Assembly (NCBI RefSeq): GCF_010994375.1
Contig: NZ_WHMA01000001.1
Span: 1 to 64,000 of the forward strand
Reading direction: 5' to 3'
Source: Halomonas sp. NO4
GTDB taxonomy: Bacteria; Pseudomonadota; Gammaproteobacteria; Pseudomonadales; Halomonadaceae
DNA length: 64,000 nucleotides
The notes under the pieces: generated by a model
Seen by the model: the letters and a program-made list of their open reading frames with translations, nothing else
Told to the model about the DNA's origin: nothing
The model's database searches: none
Shown here: one piece after another, positions 56,758 through 64,000 of the stretch
Position numbering within the stretch: the stretch's first letter is position 1
Layout of the letters: every line of letters starts with the position of its first letter
Position numbers and translations under genes: made by a program

Positions 56758-57393
56758 ATGGCTACCCTGTCGATCATCGCCTGCGGCGCCCTGGCCCGGG
56801 AAATTCGAGCCCTGATCACGGCCAATGGCTGGCAAGAAGTCAGCCTGACCTGCCTGCCGGCGGACCTCCACAACCGCCCGGAACAGATCCCCGCCGCCGT
56901 GGACGACACGCTGGCGAAGGCGCCCAACGACTCACGTCTGTTCGTCGCCTATGGTGACTGCGGCACTGGGGGGCGCCTCGATGCCGCGCTGGCCCGATAC
57001 GGCGCCGAGCGGCTGCCGGGGGCTCACTGCTACGACGCCTTTGCCGGCGAGTCGGTGATGGCGGCGCTCAGCGAGCAGGAGCCGGGTACTTTCTACCTGA
57101 CCGACTTCCTGGTGCGCCACTTCGAGCGCCTGGTGATCCGGGAGCTGGGCATCGAGCGTCATCCAGAGCTGGTTCCTGCCTATTTTGGCCACTATCGCCG
57201 GGTCGTCTACCTGTCGCAGCGACGCGATCCCGCCCTCGAACGTCAGGCGCGCCAGGCCGCCGAGCGCCTGGGGCTCGCTTTCGAGACACGGCACACCGGC
57301 TATGGCGGCCTGGAAACCACGCTGGTGCGACTGCTGGGGCCGGAACAGTCGGCACCTCTTCCGACACGCGAGGAGGCGATATGGCCGCACTGA
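56758..57393 (+). CDS. DUF1638 protein of the corrinoid operon
   Basis: This 211-residue protein matches the pattern of DUF1638 (PF07796). It opens with IIACGALAREIRALI, then CLPADLHNRPEQIPAAVD, LFVAYGDCGTGGRLD, and a C-terminal half with GTFYLTDFLVRHFERLVI and YFGHYRRVVYLSQ. Conserved Cys, His and Asp residues (ACGA, DLHNRP, GDCGTG, HCYDAF) hint at a metal or corrinoid site, but the family has no established function. It overlaps the next gene by 13 bp and sits 19 bp after the corrinoid protein. It is a conserved companion of methyltransferase clusters and possibly aids corrinoid loading or activation, as inference. Confidence 0.78.
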   Translation: MATLSIIACGALAREIRALITANGWQEVSLTCLPADLHNRPEQIPAAVDDTLAKAPNDSRLFVAYGDCGTGGRLDAALARYGAERLPGAHCYDAFAGESVMAALSEQEPGTFYLTDFLVRHFERLVIRELGIERHPELVPAYFGHYRRVVYLSQRRDPALERQARQAAERLGLAFETRHTGYGGLETTLVRLLGPEQSAPLPTREEAIWPH

Positions 57394-57686
57394 CCATCGT
57401 CAGCTGGCGGGACATTCCCGCTCAGGTGATCGCCAAACAGGGCCGCAGGAGCGCCAGGGTGCTGCTCTCGCCGCGCTTCCAGCATGCCATCGACCGGGCC
57501 GCCATGCGCGCCGGACGGGGCGGCTCGGAAGCGTACCTAGACGACTGGCAGCGCAGTGAACCGCGAGCTTGCGACGACGATCTGCAGGCCGAAGCCGAGG
57601 CGGAAGCGGCACGGCTCGAGACGCGATTCGACGACGCGGCGCTCCAGCGGCTGGTGCGCGGCAAGGGCCTGGCCGAGCCAGCCTGA
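57381..57686 (+). CDS. Small PF13769-like ('virulence factor' family) protein
   Basis: This 101-residue protein opens ALTIVSWRDIPAQVIAKQGRR and continues SPRFQHAIDRAAMRAG, then SEAYLDDWQRSEP and an acidic helical tail (DDDLQAEAEAEAARLETRFDD). This is the pattern of a small family labelled virulence factor in databases without experimental basis. It overlaps DUF1638 by 13 bp and precedes the MetV-like gene by 22 bp. Its steady place next to MetV/MetF suggests it supports the methylenetetrahydrofolate reductase step. No cofactor motif is visible. Confidence 0.7.
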   Translation: MAALTIVSWRDIPAQVIAKQGRRSARVLLSPRFQHAIDRAAMRAGRGGSEAYLDDWQRSEPRACDDDLQAEAEAEAARLETRFDDAALQRLVRGKGLAEPA

Positions 57687-57708
57687 TGGCGCCAAGCGAG
57701 GAGGAGCG

Positions 57709-58191
57709 ATGTACAAGGTGAGACGCTGGGTGGTTCGCCATGCGCGGGGGTTCGAGCGGCTCTACCGGGTCTTCGAACCGCTGCTGGTCAAGCTGCATCC
57801 CGTCTGGCAGCGCATTGGCTACGGTCGTGCCGAGGTGCCGGTGAGGGCCGTGGAGAACGTCGTCAAGGGCGTGCTGTTCGACTGCCGGATGTGTGGCCAA
57901 TGCGTGCTCTCGTCGACGGGCATGTCGTGCCCGATGAACTGCCCCAAGAACCTGCGCAACGGCCCCTGTGGCGGGGTGCGCCCGAACGGCCACTGTGAGG
58001 TCGAGCCCGAGATGCGCTGCGTGTGGGTCGATGCCTGGGAGGGGAGTCGCCGAATGCAGTACGGCGATCGCATCCAGGTGGTGCAAGAACCCGTGGACTA
58101 TCGCCTGCAGGGCACGTCGTCCTGGCTGCGCGTGGTGCGCGAGCGGGCCGAAGCATCCCGCCAACCGGCGGAACAGGGAGCCGCACGATGA
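57709..58191 (+). CDS. metV: MetV-like cysteine-rich subunit of methylenetetrahydrofolate reductase
   Basis: This 160-residue protein has eight clustered cysteines (59, 62, 65, 74, 78, 87, 96, 104: CRMCGQC, SCPMNCPK, GPCGGV, HCEVE, RCVW). It corresponds to the MTHFR C-terminal-associated domain (PF12225) found in MetV of acetogens, where it binds Fe-S and/or zinc and partners MetF. A strong GAGGAGGAG site precedes ATG 57709, and its stop overlaps the metF ATG (ATGA). Its presence implies the reductase accepts or donates electrons through Fe-S clusters rather than only flavin and NADH. Confidence 0.85.
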   Translation: MYKVRRWVVRHARGFERLYRVFEPLLVKLHPVWQRIGYGRAEVPVRAVENVVKGVLFDCRMCGQCVLSSTGMSCPMNCPKNLRNGPCGGVRPNGHCEVEPEMRCVWVDAWEGSRRMQYGDRIQVVQEPVDYRLQGTSSWLRVVRERAEASRQPAEQGAAR

Positions 58192-59240
58192 AATTCGACG
58201 ATGAGCCCGTACCCGGCTACTCCCTGCCCATTCTGCCGGGGCACGTCTCACCCGGGCGGCTGGAGCGCGTGCTGCGCGCCGGCAAGTTCGCCATCACCAG
58301 CGAGATCGACCCGCCGGATTCCGCCGACCCGGCCGAGGTGCTCAAACGTGCGGCGATTTTCGATGGCTACGTGGATGCCATCAATGCCACCGACGGTTCC
58401 GGCGCGCACTGCCACATGTCCAGCGTGGGGGTCTGCTCGCTGCTCACCCGGGTGGGCTACGCCACCATCCTGCAGATGTCGTGTCGCGACCGGAACCGCA
58501 TCGCCATGCAGGGGGAGATCCTCGGCGCGGCGGCCATGGGGGCCTGCAACCTGCTGTGCCTGACTGGCGACGGCGTCCAGGCGGGCGATCATCCCCAGGC
58601 CAAGCCGGTGTTCGATCTCGATTCGATGTCGCTGCTGGAGATCGCCCGCGGGATGCGCGACGACTGCCGCTTTCAGAGTGGGCGCCGGATCGATCTGCCG
58701 CCGCGCATCTTTCTCGGCGCCGCCGAGAATCCCTTCGTGCCGCCGATGGCGTGGCGGCCGCACCGGTTGGCCAAGAAGGTGGCCGCCGGGGCGCAGTTCA
58801 TCCAGACCCAGTACTGCTTCGATGTGCCGCGGCTGCGCGACTTCATGCTCAAGGTGAACGACCTGGGCCTGCTCGAGGGGCCCGGTCGGGTATTCGTTCT
58901 GGCCGGCCTGGGGCCGCTCGCCTCGGCACGCAGCGCGCGGTGGATTCGCGACAACGTGCCCGGCGTGCATATCCCGGATGCGGTGGTCGAGCGCCTCGAA
59001 GGAGCCAGGAACCAGAAGGAGGAGGGCAAGCGGCTGTGCATGGACCTGCTCAACGAGGTGCGCGAGATCCCCGGGATCAGCGGTGCCCATATCATGGCTT
59101 ACCGCCAGGAGCACACCGTGGCCGAGATCATCGAGACCACCGGCGTGCTGGAGGGGCGGGTGCCCTGGTACCCGGGACGCGACAACCCGGCCGAACGCAA
59201 TCCCGAATCGCCCGAGGCCCTCGAGCCGGTTCAGGAGTGA
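58188..59240 (+). CDS. metF: Methylenetetrahydrofolate reductase (MetF family)
   Basis: This 350-residue TIM-barrel flavoprotein has FAITSEIDPPDSADPAEVLKRA at the N-terminus, VDAINATDGSGAHCHMSSV, the FAD-binding NLLCLTGDGVQAGDHPQAKPVFDLD near 123-150, and GAQFIQTQYCFD near 205. Here it would act in the oxidative direction, converting methyl-THF formed from the corrinoid to methylene-THF for FolD. The start overlaps the MetV-like stop by 4 bp, indicating an obligate partner. The divergence from E. coli MetF and the MetV pairing resemble the acetogen type. Confidence 0.88.
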   Translation: MKFDDEPVPGYSLPILPGHVSPGRLERVLRAGKFAITSEIDPPDSADPAEVLKRAAIFDGYVDAINATDGSGAHCHMSSVGVCSLLTRVGYATILQMSCRDRNRIAMQGEILGAAAMGACNLLCLTGDGVQAGDHPQAKPVFDLDSMSLLEIARGMRDDCRFQSGRRIDLPPRIFLGAAENPFVPPMAWRPHRLAKKVAAGAQFIQTQYCFDVPRLRDFMLKVNDLGLLEGPGRVFVLAGLGPLASARSARWIRDNVPGVHIPDAVVERLEGARNQKEEGKRLCMDLLNEVREIPGISGAHIMAYRQEHTVAEIIETTGVLEGRVPWYPGRDNPAERNPESPEALEPVQE

Positions 59241-59310
59241 CGTCACCGACATCATTGCTTGCGCCATGGTTGGCATGACAACGACCAGACACCACCACCG
59301 AGGAAGCATC

Positions 59311-60225
59311 ATGACCGATACCGTCATCAGCTCGCACAAGAAGGAAGTCGTGATTGGCTTCGAGCGGCCCTTCGTGGTCATCGGCGAGCGCATCAACCCC
59401 ACTGGGCGCAAACAGCTGGCCGCGGAAATGGCCGCCGGCGACTACTCGCGCGTGGTCAAGGACGTGGAGGACCAGCTGGCCCACGGCGCGCACATGCTGG
59501 ACGTCAACGCCGGCATTCCTCTGGCCGATGAGCCGGCGATCCTGGCCCAGACCATCGAGCTGGTGCAGTCGCTCACCGACGTGCCGCTGTGCATCGACTC
59601 CTCGATCATCAAGGCGCTGGAGGCGGGCCTGTCCGTCTACAAGGGCAAGGCGCTGGTCAACTCGGTCACCGGGGAGGACGAAAGCCTCGAGGCGGTGCTG
59701 CCGCTGGTGAAAAAGCACGGCGCGGCCGTGGTGGCGATCAGCAACGACGAGACGGGCATCTCCCAGGACCCGGACGTGCGCTTCGCCATCGCCAAGAAGA
59801 TCGTCGAGCGCGCCGCCGATCACGGCATTCCCGCCTGCGACGTGGTGGTCGACCCGCTGGTGATGCCGATCGGCGCCGTGGGCACGGCGGGCCGCCAGGT
59901 CTTTGCCCTGTGTCATCGCATGCAGAAGGAGCTCAAGGTCAACACCACCTGCGGCGCTTCCAACGTCAGCTTCGGCCTGCCCAACCGCAACGGCATCAAT
60001 GCGGCGTTCGTGAGCATGGCCATTGCCTCGGGGCTGACCTCGGCGATCACCAACCCGCTGCACAGCGAGATCATGACCTCGATCCTGGGCGCCGACGTGA
60101 TGATGGGCCACGACCCCGACTGCATGCGCTGGATCAAGCGTTTCCGCGAGCCACCGGCGATGGGGGCGGACGGCGCCGAAGGGCGCGGGCGGCGCCAGAC
60201 CCGCCGTCGCCGTGCCACCACCTGA
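59311..60225 (+). CDS. mtgA: Methylcorrinoid:tetrahydrofolate methyltransferase (AcsE/MtgA-like)
   Basis: This 304-residue pterin-binding TIM barrel (dihydropteroate-synthase-like) has FVVIGERINPTGRKQLAAEM, the folate-binding GAHMLDVNAGIPLADEPAIL, and PLCIDSSIIKALEAGL. GKALVNSVTGEDE, VDPLVMPIG and NTTCGASNVSFGLPNRNGINAAF follow, matching AcsE, MtvA and MtgA. It takes the methyl group from the corrinoid protein to THF, linking demethylation to folate metabolism. A basic Arg-rich tail (RGRRQTRRRRATT) is unusual. ATG 59311 has a GAGGAA site. Confidence 0.9.
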   Translation: MTDTVISSHKKEVVIGFERPFVVIGERINPTGRKQLAAEMAAGDYSRVVKDVEDQLAHGAHMLDVNAGIPLADEPAILAQTIELVQSLTDVPLCIDSSIIKALEAGLSVYKGKALVNSVTGEDESLEAVLPLVKKHGAAVVAISNDETGISQDPDVRFAIAKKIVERAADHGIPACDVVVDPLVMPIGAVGTAGRQVFALCHRMQKELKVNTTCGASNVSFGLPNRNGINAAFVSMAIASGLTSAITNPLHSEIMTSILGADVMMGHDPDCMRWIKRFREPPAMGADGAEGRGRRQTRRRRATT

Positions 60226-60272
60226 AGCCGGTTTGCCACGCCATCACCATGCCCGGCGGCGGGGAGGTTTCC

Positions 60273-62297
60273 ATGTATGAAGCACGCGAGGCGCTCGTCG
60301 TCTTCACCCCTTCCGGTCGCCGTGGGCGCTTCCCGGTGGGGACCCCGGTGCTGGAGGCCGCCCGCGCGCTGGGGGTCGACATCGATTCGGTGTGCGGCGG
60401 GCGAGGCCTGTGCGGCCGCTGCCAGGTGGACCTCTGCGAGGGGCACTTCGCCAAGCACGGCGTCGCGTCGTGGCCGGACCACCTCACTGCCAAGAGTGAC
60501 ACCGAGCGGGCCTGGGAGACGCGCCGCGGTCCGCTGCGGGCCGGTCGCCGCCTGAGCTGCTCGACCCAGCTGCTCGGCGACGCAGTGATCGACGTGCCCG
60601 CCATGAGCCAGGTGTACCGCCAGGTCGTGCGCAAGCGCGCCGAAGTGCTGGATATCGCGCTCGATCCTATCGTGCGCCTCTACTACGTGGCAGTGCCGCC
60701 GCCGGACATGAATGTGCCGGCCTCCGACTTGCGCCGCCTCAAGGAGGCCTTGACCCGAGAGTGGAGCCTGGATGGCCTCGAAACCGATATCCGCGTGATC
60801 CAGCAGCTGCAGACGGCCCTGCGCCAGGGAGACTGGGGCGTGACCGTGGCGGTCCACGACGATCGACGCCTCATTGGGGTGTGGCCGGGTTTTCAGTCGC
60901 AGGTCTACGGCATGGCGGTGGACGTGGGCTCCACGACCATTGCCGCCCATCTGTGCCACCTGCAGACCGGCGAGGTGGTCGCTTCCGCCGGACGCATGAA
61001 CCCGCAGATTCGCTACGGCGAGGATCTGATGAGCCGGGTCTCCTACCTCATGATGAATCCCGGTGGCGAGGTCGCCATGACACGCTCGGTGCGCGAGGCC
61101 ATCAACGCGCTCACGCTGGCGCTGGCCGACGAGGCGGGCGTCGCCGTGGAGACCATCCTCGAGGCCACCGTTGTCGGCAACCCGATCATGCAGAGCCTGG
61201 TGTTCGGCATCGATCCGGTGGAGCTGGGCGGGGCGCCCTTCGCGCTGGCCACCGACGAGGCCATCGACGGGCTCTGGGCCACCGAGATGGACCTGGTCAT
61301 CCACCCCAACGCTCGGGTCTACGGCCTGCCGTGCATCGCCGGGCACGTGGGGGCCGATACCTCCGGCATGATCCTCTCCGAGACCCCCTACCTGGGCGAG
61401 GAGCTGATGCTGCTGGTTGACGTGGGCACCAACGCCGAGATCGTGCTGGGCAACCGCCACCGGCTGCTGGCCTGCTCCAGCCCCACCGGCCCGGCCTTCG
61501 AGGGCGCGCAGATCAGCGGAGGGCAGCGCGCCGCCGCCGGAGCCATCGAGCGGGTGCGCATCGACCCGCTGACGCTCGAGCCGCGCTACCGGGTGATCGG
61601 TTGCGAGCAGTGGTCCGACGAGCCGGGATTCGCCGAGGCCGTGGCGCCACATGGGGTCACCGGCATCTGCGGTTCGGGCATCATCGAGGTCGTCGCCGAG
61701 CTGTACCTGGCCGGTATCATCACCCCGGAGGGCGTCGTGCAGGGTGGCCTGGCGGCGCGCAGCGAGCGCATCGTGGCCGACGGGCGCACCTTCTCCTACG
61801 TCTTGCATCGCGACGACAGCCGCACCCTGGCCATCACCCAGAATGACATCCGCGCCATCCAGCTGGCCAAGGCAGCGCTCTACGCGGGCATCCGCCTGCT
61901 GATGGAGCAGTTCGGCACCCAGCGCGTCGATCACATTCGCCTCGCCGGCGCCTTCGGTGCGCACATCGACGTCAAGTACGCCATGATCCTGGGGCTGATC
62001 CCCGACTGTGATCTCGAGCATGTCACCTCGGCCGGCAACGCCGCCGGCACGGGGGCGCGCATCGCCCTGCTCAGCCGCAAGGCGCGCCGCGAGATCGAGG
62101 AAGTGGTGCGCCGCGTGGAGAAGGTCGAGACGGCCACCGAGCCGCGCTTCCAACAGCACTTCGTGGATGCCATGGCGATCCCGCACCGTCACGATCTCTT
62201 CCCGCAGCTCAGTGCCCACGTGAGCCTGCCGGCGATCACCGAGGAGACCGACAACGCGGTGCGCCGCGGCCGGCGCCGGCGGCGTCAGCGGGTCTGA
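60273..62297 (+). CDS. RACo-like ATP-dependent reductive activator of corrinoid proteins
   Basis: This 674-residue protein has an N-terminal plant-type 2Fe-2S domain (Cys41, 47, 50, 96 in SVCGGRGLCGRC and RLSCSTQ) and a linker. A C-terminal ASKHA/actin-like ATPase (PF14574 family) carries YGMAVDVGSTTIAAHL, AGHVGADTSGM, LMLLVDVGTNAEIVLG and ITGICGSGIIEVVAELY-type motifs. RACo proteins reduce inactive Co(II) corrinoid to Co(I) after accidental oxidation. This would be essential for a corrinoid methyltransferase in an aerobe. It ends the operon with an Arg-rich tail. A GGGGAGG site precedes ATG 60273; ATG 60249 is a possible alternative. Confidence 0.9.
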   Translation: MYEAREALVVFTPSGRRGRFPVGTPVLEAARALGVDIDSVCGGRGLCGRCQVDLCEGHFAKHGVASWPDHLTAKSDTERAWETRRGPLRAGRRLSCSTQLLGDAVIDVPAMSQVYRQVVRKRAEVLDIALDPIVRLYYVAVPPPDMNVPASDLRRLKEALTREWSLDGLETDIRVIQQLQTALRQGDWGVTVAVHDDRRLIGVWPGFQSQVYGMAVDVGSTTIAAHLCHLQTGEVVASAGRMNPQIRYGEDLMSRVSYLMMNPGGEVAMTRSVREAINALTLALADEAGVAVETILEATVVGNPIMQSLVFGIDPVELGGAPFALATDEAIDGLWATEMDLVIHPNARVYGLPCIAGHVGADTSGMILSETPYLGEELMLLVDVGTNAEIVLGNRHRLLACSSPTGPAFEGAQISGGQRAAAGAIERVRIDPLTLEPRYRVIGCEQWSDEPGFAEAVAPHGVTGICGSGIIEVVAELYLAGIITPEGVVQGGLAARSERIVADGRTFSYVLHRDDSRTLAITQNDIRAIQLAKAALYAGIRLLMEQFGTQRVDHIRLAGAFGAHIDVKYAMILGLIPDCDLEHVTSAGNAAGTGARIALLSRKARREIEEVVRRVEKVETATEPRFQQHFVDAMAIPHRHDLFPQLSAHVSLPAITEETDNAVRRGRRRRRQRV

Positions 62298-62492
62298 GGC
62301 TTCCCCATAACCGCAACTGAATTGTCACCTGCTATGTTCTGGCGTGGCTGTTCCCTGTGACTAATGGCGACTCATCAAGGTGTCGTGAGAGGTCGCTCGC
62401 ACCCCCGTCATCCCTGACGTAACATGCGCATAATGTTGAGAGGTGAGTGGGCGCGTGGCAGGAAGCAAAGCACAGGGAGAAGTGAATCAGTC

Positions 62493-63608
62493 ATGGCCGT
62501 TAACTACCATCTGGGTGATTTCCCGCCCGAACAGCTTGATTGGCCTCAGCTCATTCCTCTGCTGGGGCCAGCGTCTGCAGCCGTAGCGCGCTATGACGGT
62601 ACCTTGGCGGCCATCCCCAATGCGTCGGTGCTGCTCTCGCCTCTTACGACTCAGGAGGCGGTGCTGTCATCGCGCATTGAAGGCACTCAGGCCACCATGG
62701 GTGAGGTGCTGGAGTTCGAGGCGGAAGGGGGCAAGCCTGAACTGAGCCCCGACCGCCGTGCCGACATCCAGGAGATCCAGAACTACCGTGCCGCAGTGCG
62801 CCAGGCAGAGAAACTGCTGCAGGAGCTGCCATTGTCCCAGCGCGTCATCCTCGAGGCGCACAAGGTGCTGCTCTCCGGGGTGAGAGGCCATGGCAAGTCA
62901 CCAGGGGCCTATCGCCGCATTCCCAACTGGATTGGACCCGCTGGCTGCAGTATCGAGCAGGCTCGCTTCGTTCCCATCTCGGCCGAGAAGTTGCCGGATG
63001 CCATGAGTGCCTGGGAGCGCTATGCCCATTCGGAGGCACCCGACCGTCTCGTGCAGCTGGCCATTCTGCATGCGGAGTTTGAGGCCCTGCACCCTTTTCT
63101 GGACGGTAATGGTCGGCTTGGGCGAATGCTGGTGCCGCTGTTCATGTGGCAGTCGGGACTGATACAGCGGCCAATGTTCTATATCAGCGCCTTCTTCGAA
63201 TCCAGCCGCGATGAGTATTACGACCGGCTGCTTGCGGTCTCCCGCGATGGCGACTGGACGGGCTGGTGCCGCTTCTTCCTCCAAGCCGTGCAGTCACAGG
63301 CAGAGGAGAACCAGCGGCGCGCCACCCAGATCCTTGATCTGTACGAGCGTATGAAGCGCGAGCTGCCGGAGCTGACGCGATCGCAGTATGCCATTCTGGC
63401 CCTGGACTGGATCTTCGAGCGGCCGATCTTCAAAAGCTCGGATTTCGTGACCAGCGCGGGCATTCCGGAAGGCACGGCCAAGCGTATCCTGTCACTTCTG
63501 CGCCGAGAGTCGGTACTGCGTGACCTGATGGAAGCCAGCGGGCGCCGGGCCGCCGTACTGTGTTTTCCTGCGCTGTTGAATATCGCCGAAGGGGCAGAGG
63601 CGTTTTGA
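62493..63608 (+). CDS. Fic-domain protein with N-terminal inhibitory motif
   Basis: This 371-residue protein has the Fic active-site motif HPFLDGNGRLGR at residues 200-211, with catalytic His200. It also has the class II inhibitory helix (S/T)xxxE(G/N) as SSRIEG at 59-64, whose Glu63 would block ATP. An N-terminal domain (DUF4172-like) and a C-terminal winged-helix region (SSDFVTSAGIPEGTAKRILSLLRRESVL) complete it. Family members AMPylate target proteins; the target here is unknown. It stands apart from the corrinoid operon by 195 bp. The ribosome site GGGAG is somewhat distant. Confidence 0.88.
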   Translation: MAVNYHLGDFPPEQLDWPQLIPLLGPASAAVARYDGTLAAIPNASVLLSPLTTQEAVLSSRIEGTQATMGEVLEFEAEGGKPELSPDRRADIQEIQNYRAAVRQAEKLLQELPLSQRVILEAHKVLLSGVRGHGKSPGAYRRIPNWIGPAGCSIEQARFVPISAEKLPDAMSAWERYAHSEAPDRLVQLAILHAEFEALHPFLDGNGRLGRMLVPLFMWQSGLIQRPMFYISAFFESSRDEYYDRLLAVSRDGDWTGWCRFFLQAVQSQAEENQRRATQILDLYERMKRELPELTRSQYAILALDWIFERPIFKSSDFVTSAGIPEGTAKRILSLLRRESVLRDLMEASGRRAAVLCFPALLNIAEGAEAF

Positions 63609-64000
63609 GGATCATCGGTGAGCCACAATAGATCTTGTGGATCATTTTTGCCAAAATATGAGCCACAAGCATCGTTGTCGCCTACGCGTGAGCGACAAGC
63701 CGATCAAGCGTACCCTGGGGCTGAAGCTGCGTACCCGCGGCAAGACGTGGTCTCCCATCGCCGATGAGCTGTGATGCTTCGCGCTGTGCAGCGAGTTTGT
63801 GTGAGACCGCCGGCGATGAAAAAAAGCACCGCTGCCTTCCATGGCGGCCGGCGTCTCCGTCACCAGCGCACCTCCTCCTGAACCTGTCGACGGCACAGCC
63901 GGCCCTACAACTGCTGCCCGTGAAGGCTTAGAATGCCGCCACTGGTCCATTCACGCAGGGTGCCGGCTATCGCCGGCACCGCACAGACGGCGATACGCAA
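63609..64000. other. Region after the Fic gene without a convincing gene
   Basis: A 6-bp hairpin (CCACAA 63623-63628, TTGTGG 63635-63640) followed by ATCATTTTT could terminate the fic gene. GAGCCACAA occurs twice (63620 and 63660). A 39-codon open frame from ATG 63658 to TGA 63774 encodes a basic peptide (DKPIKRTLGLKLRTRGKTW) without recognisable family. A 9-bp palindrome lies at 63959-63980. Nothing further is supported. Confidence 0.4.

Noticed and set aside
59589..60272. Possible N-terminal extension of the RACo-like protein by more than 200 residues
   Set aside because: The extension overlaps the methyltransferase gene in another frame and has no conserved features. ATG 60273 has a strong ribosome site and gives the family N-terminus.
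63658..63774. Small basic protein after the Fic gene
   Set aside because: Only 38 residues, no ribosome site and no known family; kept as part of the uncharacterised end region.

Overview
The window is a GC-rich chromosomal segment of a free-living aerobic gammaproteobacterium. The pairing of a Pseudomonas-type glycine betaine catabolic gene set with hydroxamate-siderophore uptake genes and dense osmolyte metabolism points to the Halomonadaceae (Halomonas-like). This is inferred from gene content and protein resemblance only; no rRNA or tRNA gene is present to confirm it.

Region 1 (1-4.9 kb): the 3' end of an IS200/IS605-type transposase with its structured right end, then grxA, an inositol-monophosphatase-family gene, a HybE-like orphan, 3-hydroxybutyrate dehydrogenase, and a RegA/RegB (PrrA/PrrB) redox two-component pair.

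Region 2 (4.9-31.9 kb): an almost complete oxidative glycine betaine pathway. It holds a GbdR-like activator; a dipeptidase, DUF5943, dgcA, dgcB, etfA-like and etfB-like block for dimethylglycine; gbcA and gbcB for glycine betaine; and glyA-soxBDAG for sarcosine. Formaldehyde released by demethylation can be handled by a glutathione-independent formaldehyde dehydrogenase. The formate is oxidised by a NAD-linked molybdenum formate dehydrogenase whose NuoE-like and NuoF-like parts are fused. A TetR regulator and a truncated haemoglobin sit between gbcB and glyA, each preceded by the same palindromic operator core.

Region 3 (31.9-52.3 kb): an iron-acquisition island. It carries one Fur-box-controlled siderophore ABC transporter with a sucrase/ferredoxin-like protein, and a second FhuCDB system with its own TonB receptor. 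That receptor is split by a fresh 1253-bp IS3-family insertion with a 3-bp target duplication. A nrdHIEF class Ib ribonucleotide reductase operon, preceded by two NrdR-box-like sites 31 bp apart, lies inside the fhu locus between fhuC and fhuD. A FhuE-like receptor and a FhuF-type reductase complete the island.

Region 4 (52.3-62.3 kb): the most distinctive part, a divergent cluster for cobalamin-dependent demethylation of a quaternary amine linked to complete one-carbon oxidation. On the minus strand: purU, folD and a non-pyrrolysine MttB-family methyltransferase. On the plus strand: a corrinoid protein, a DUF1638 protein, a small PF13769-like protein, a MetV-like cysteine-rich subunit, MetF-like methylenetetrahydrofolate reductase, a methyl-corrinoid:tetrahydrofolate methyltransferase, and a RACo-like reductive activator. 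With the formate dehydrogenase of region 2, these enzymes would form a continuous route from a methylated amine to CO2. It would run in parallel with, and independently of, the oxygenase route.

Region 5 (62.3-64 kb): a Fic-domain protein with its own inhibitory motif, then about 390 bp without a convincing gene.
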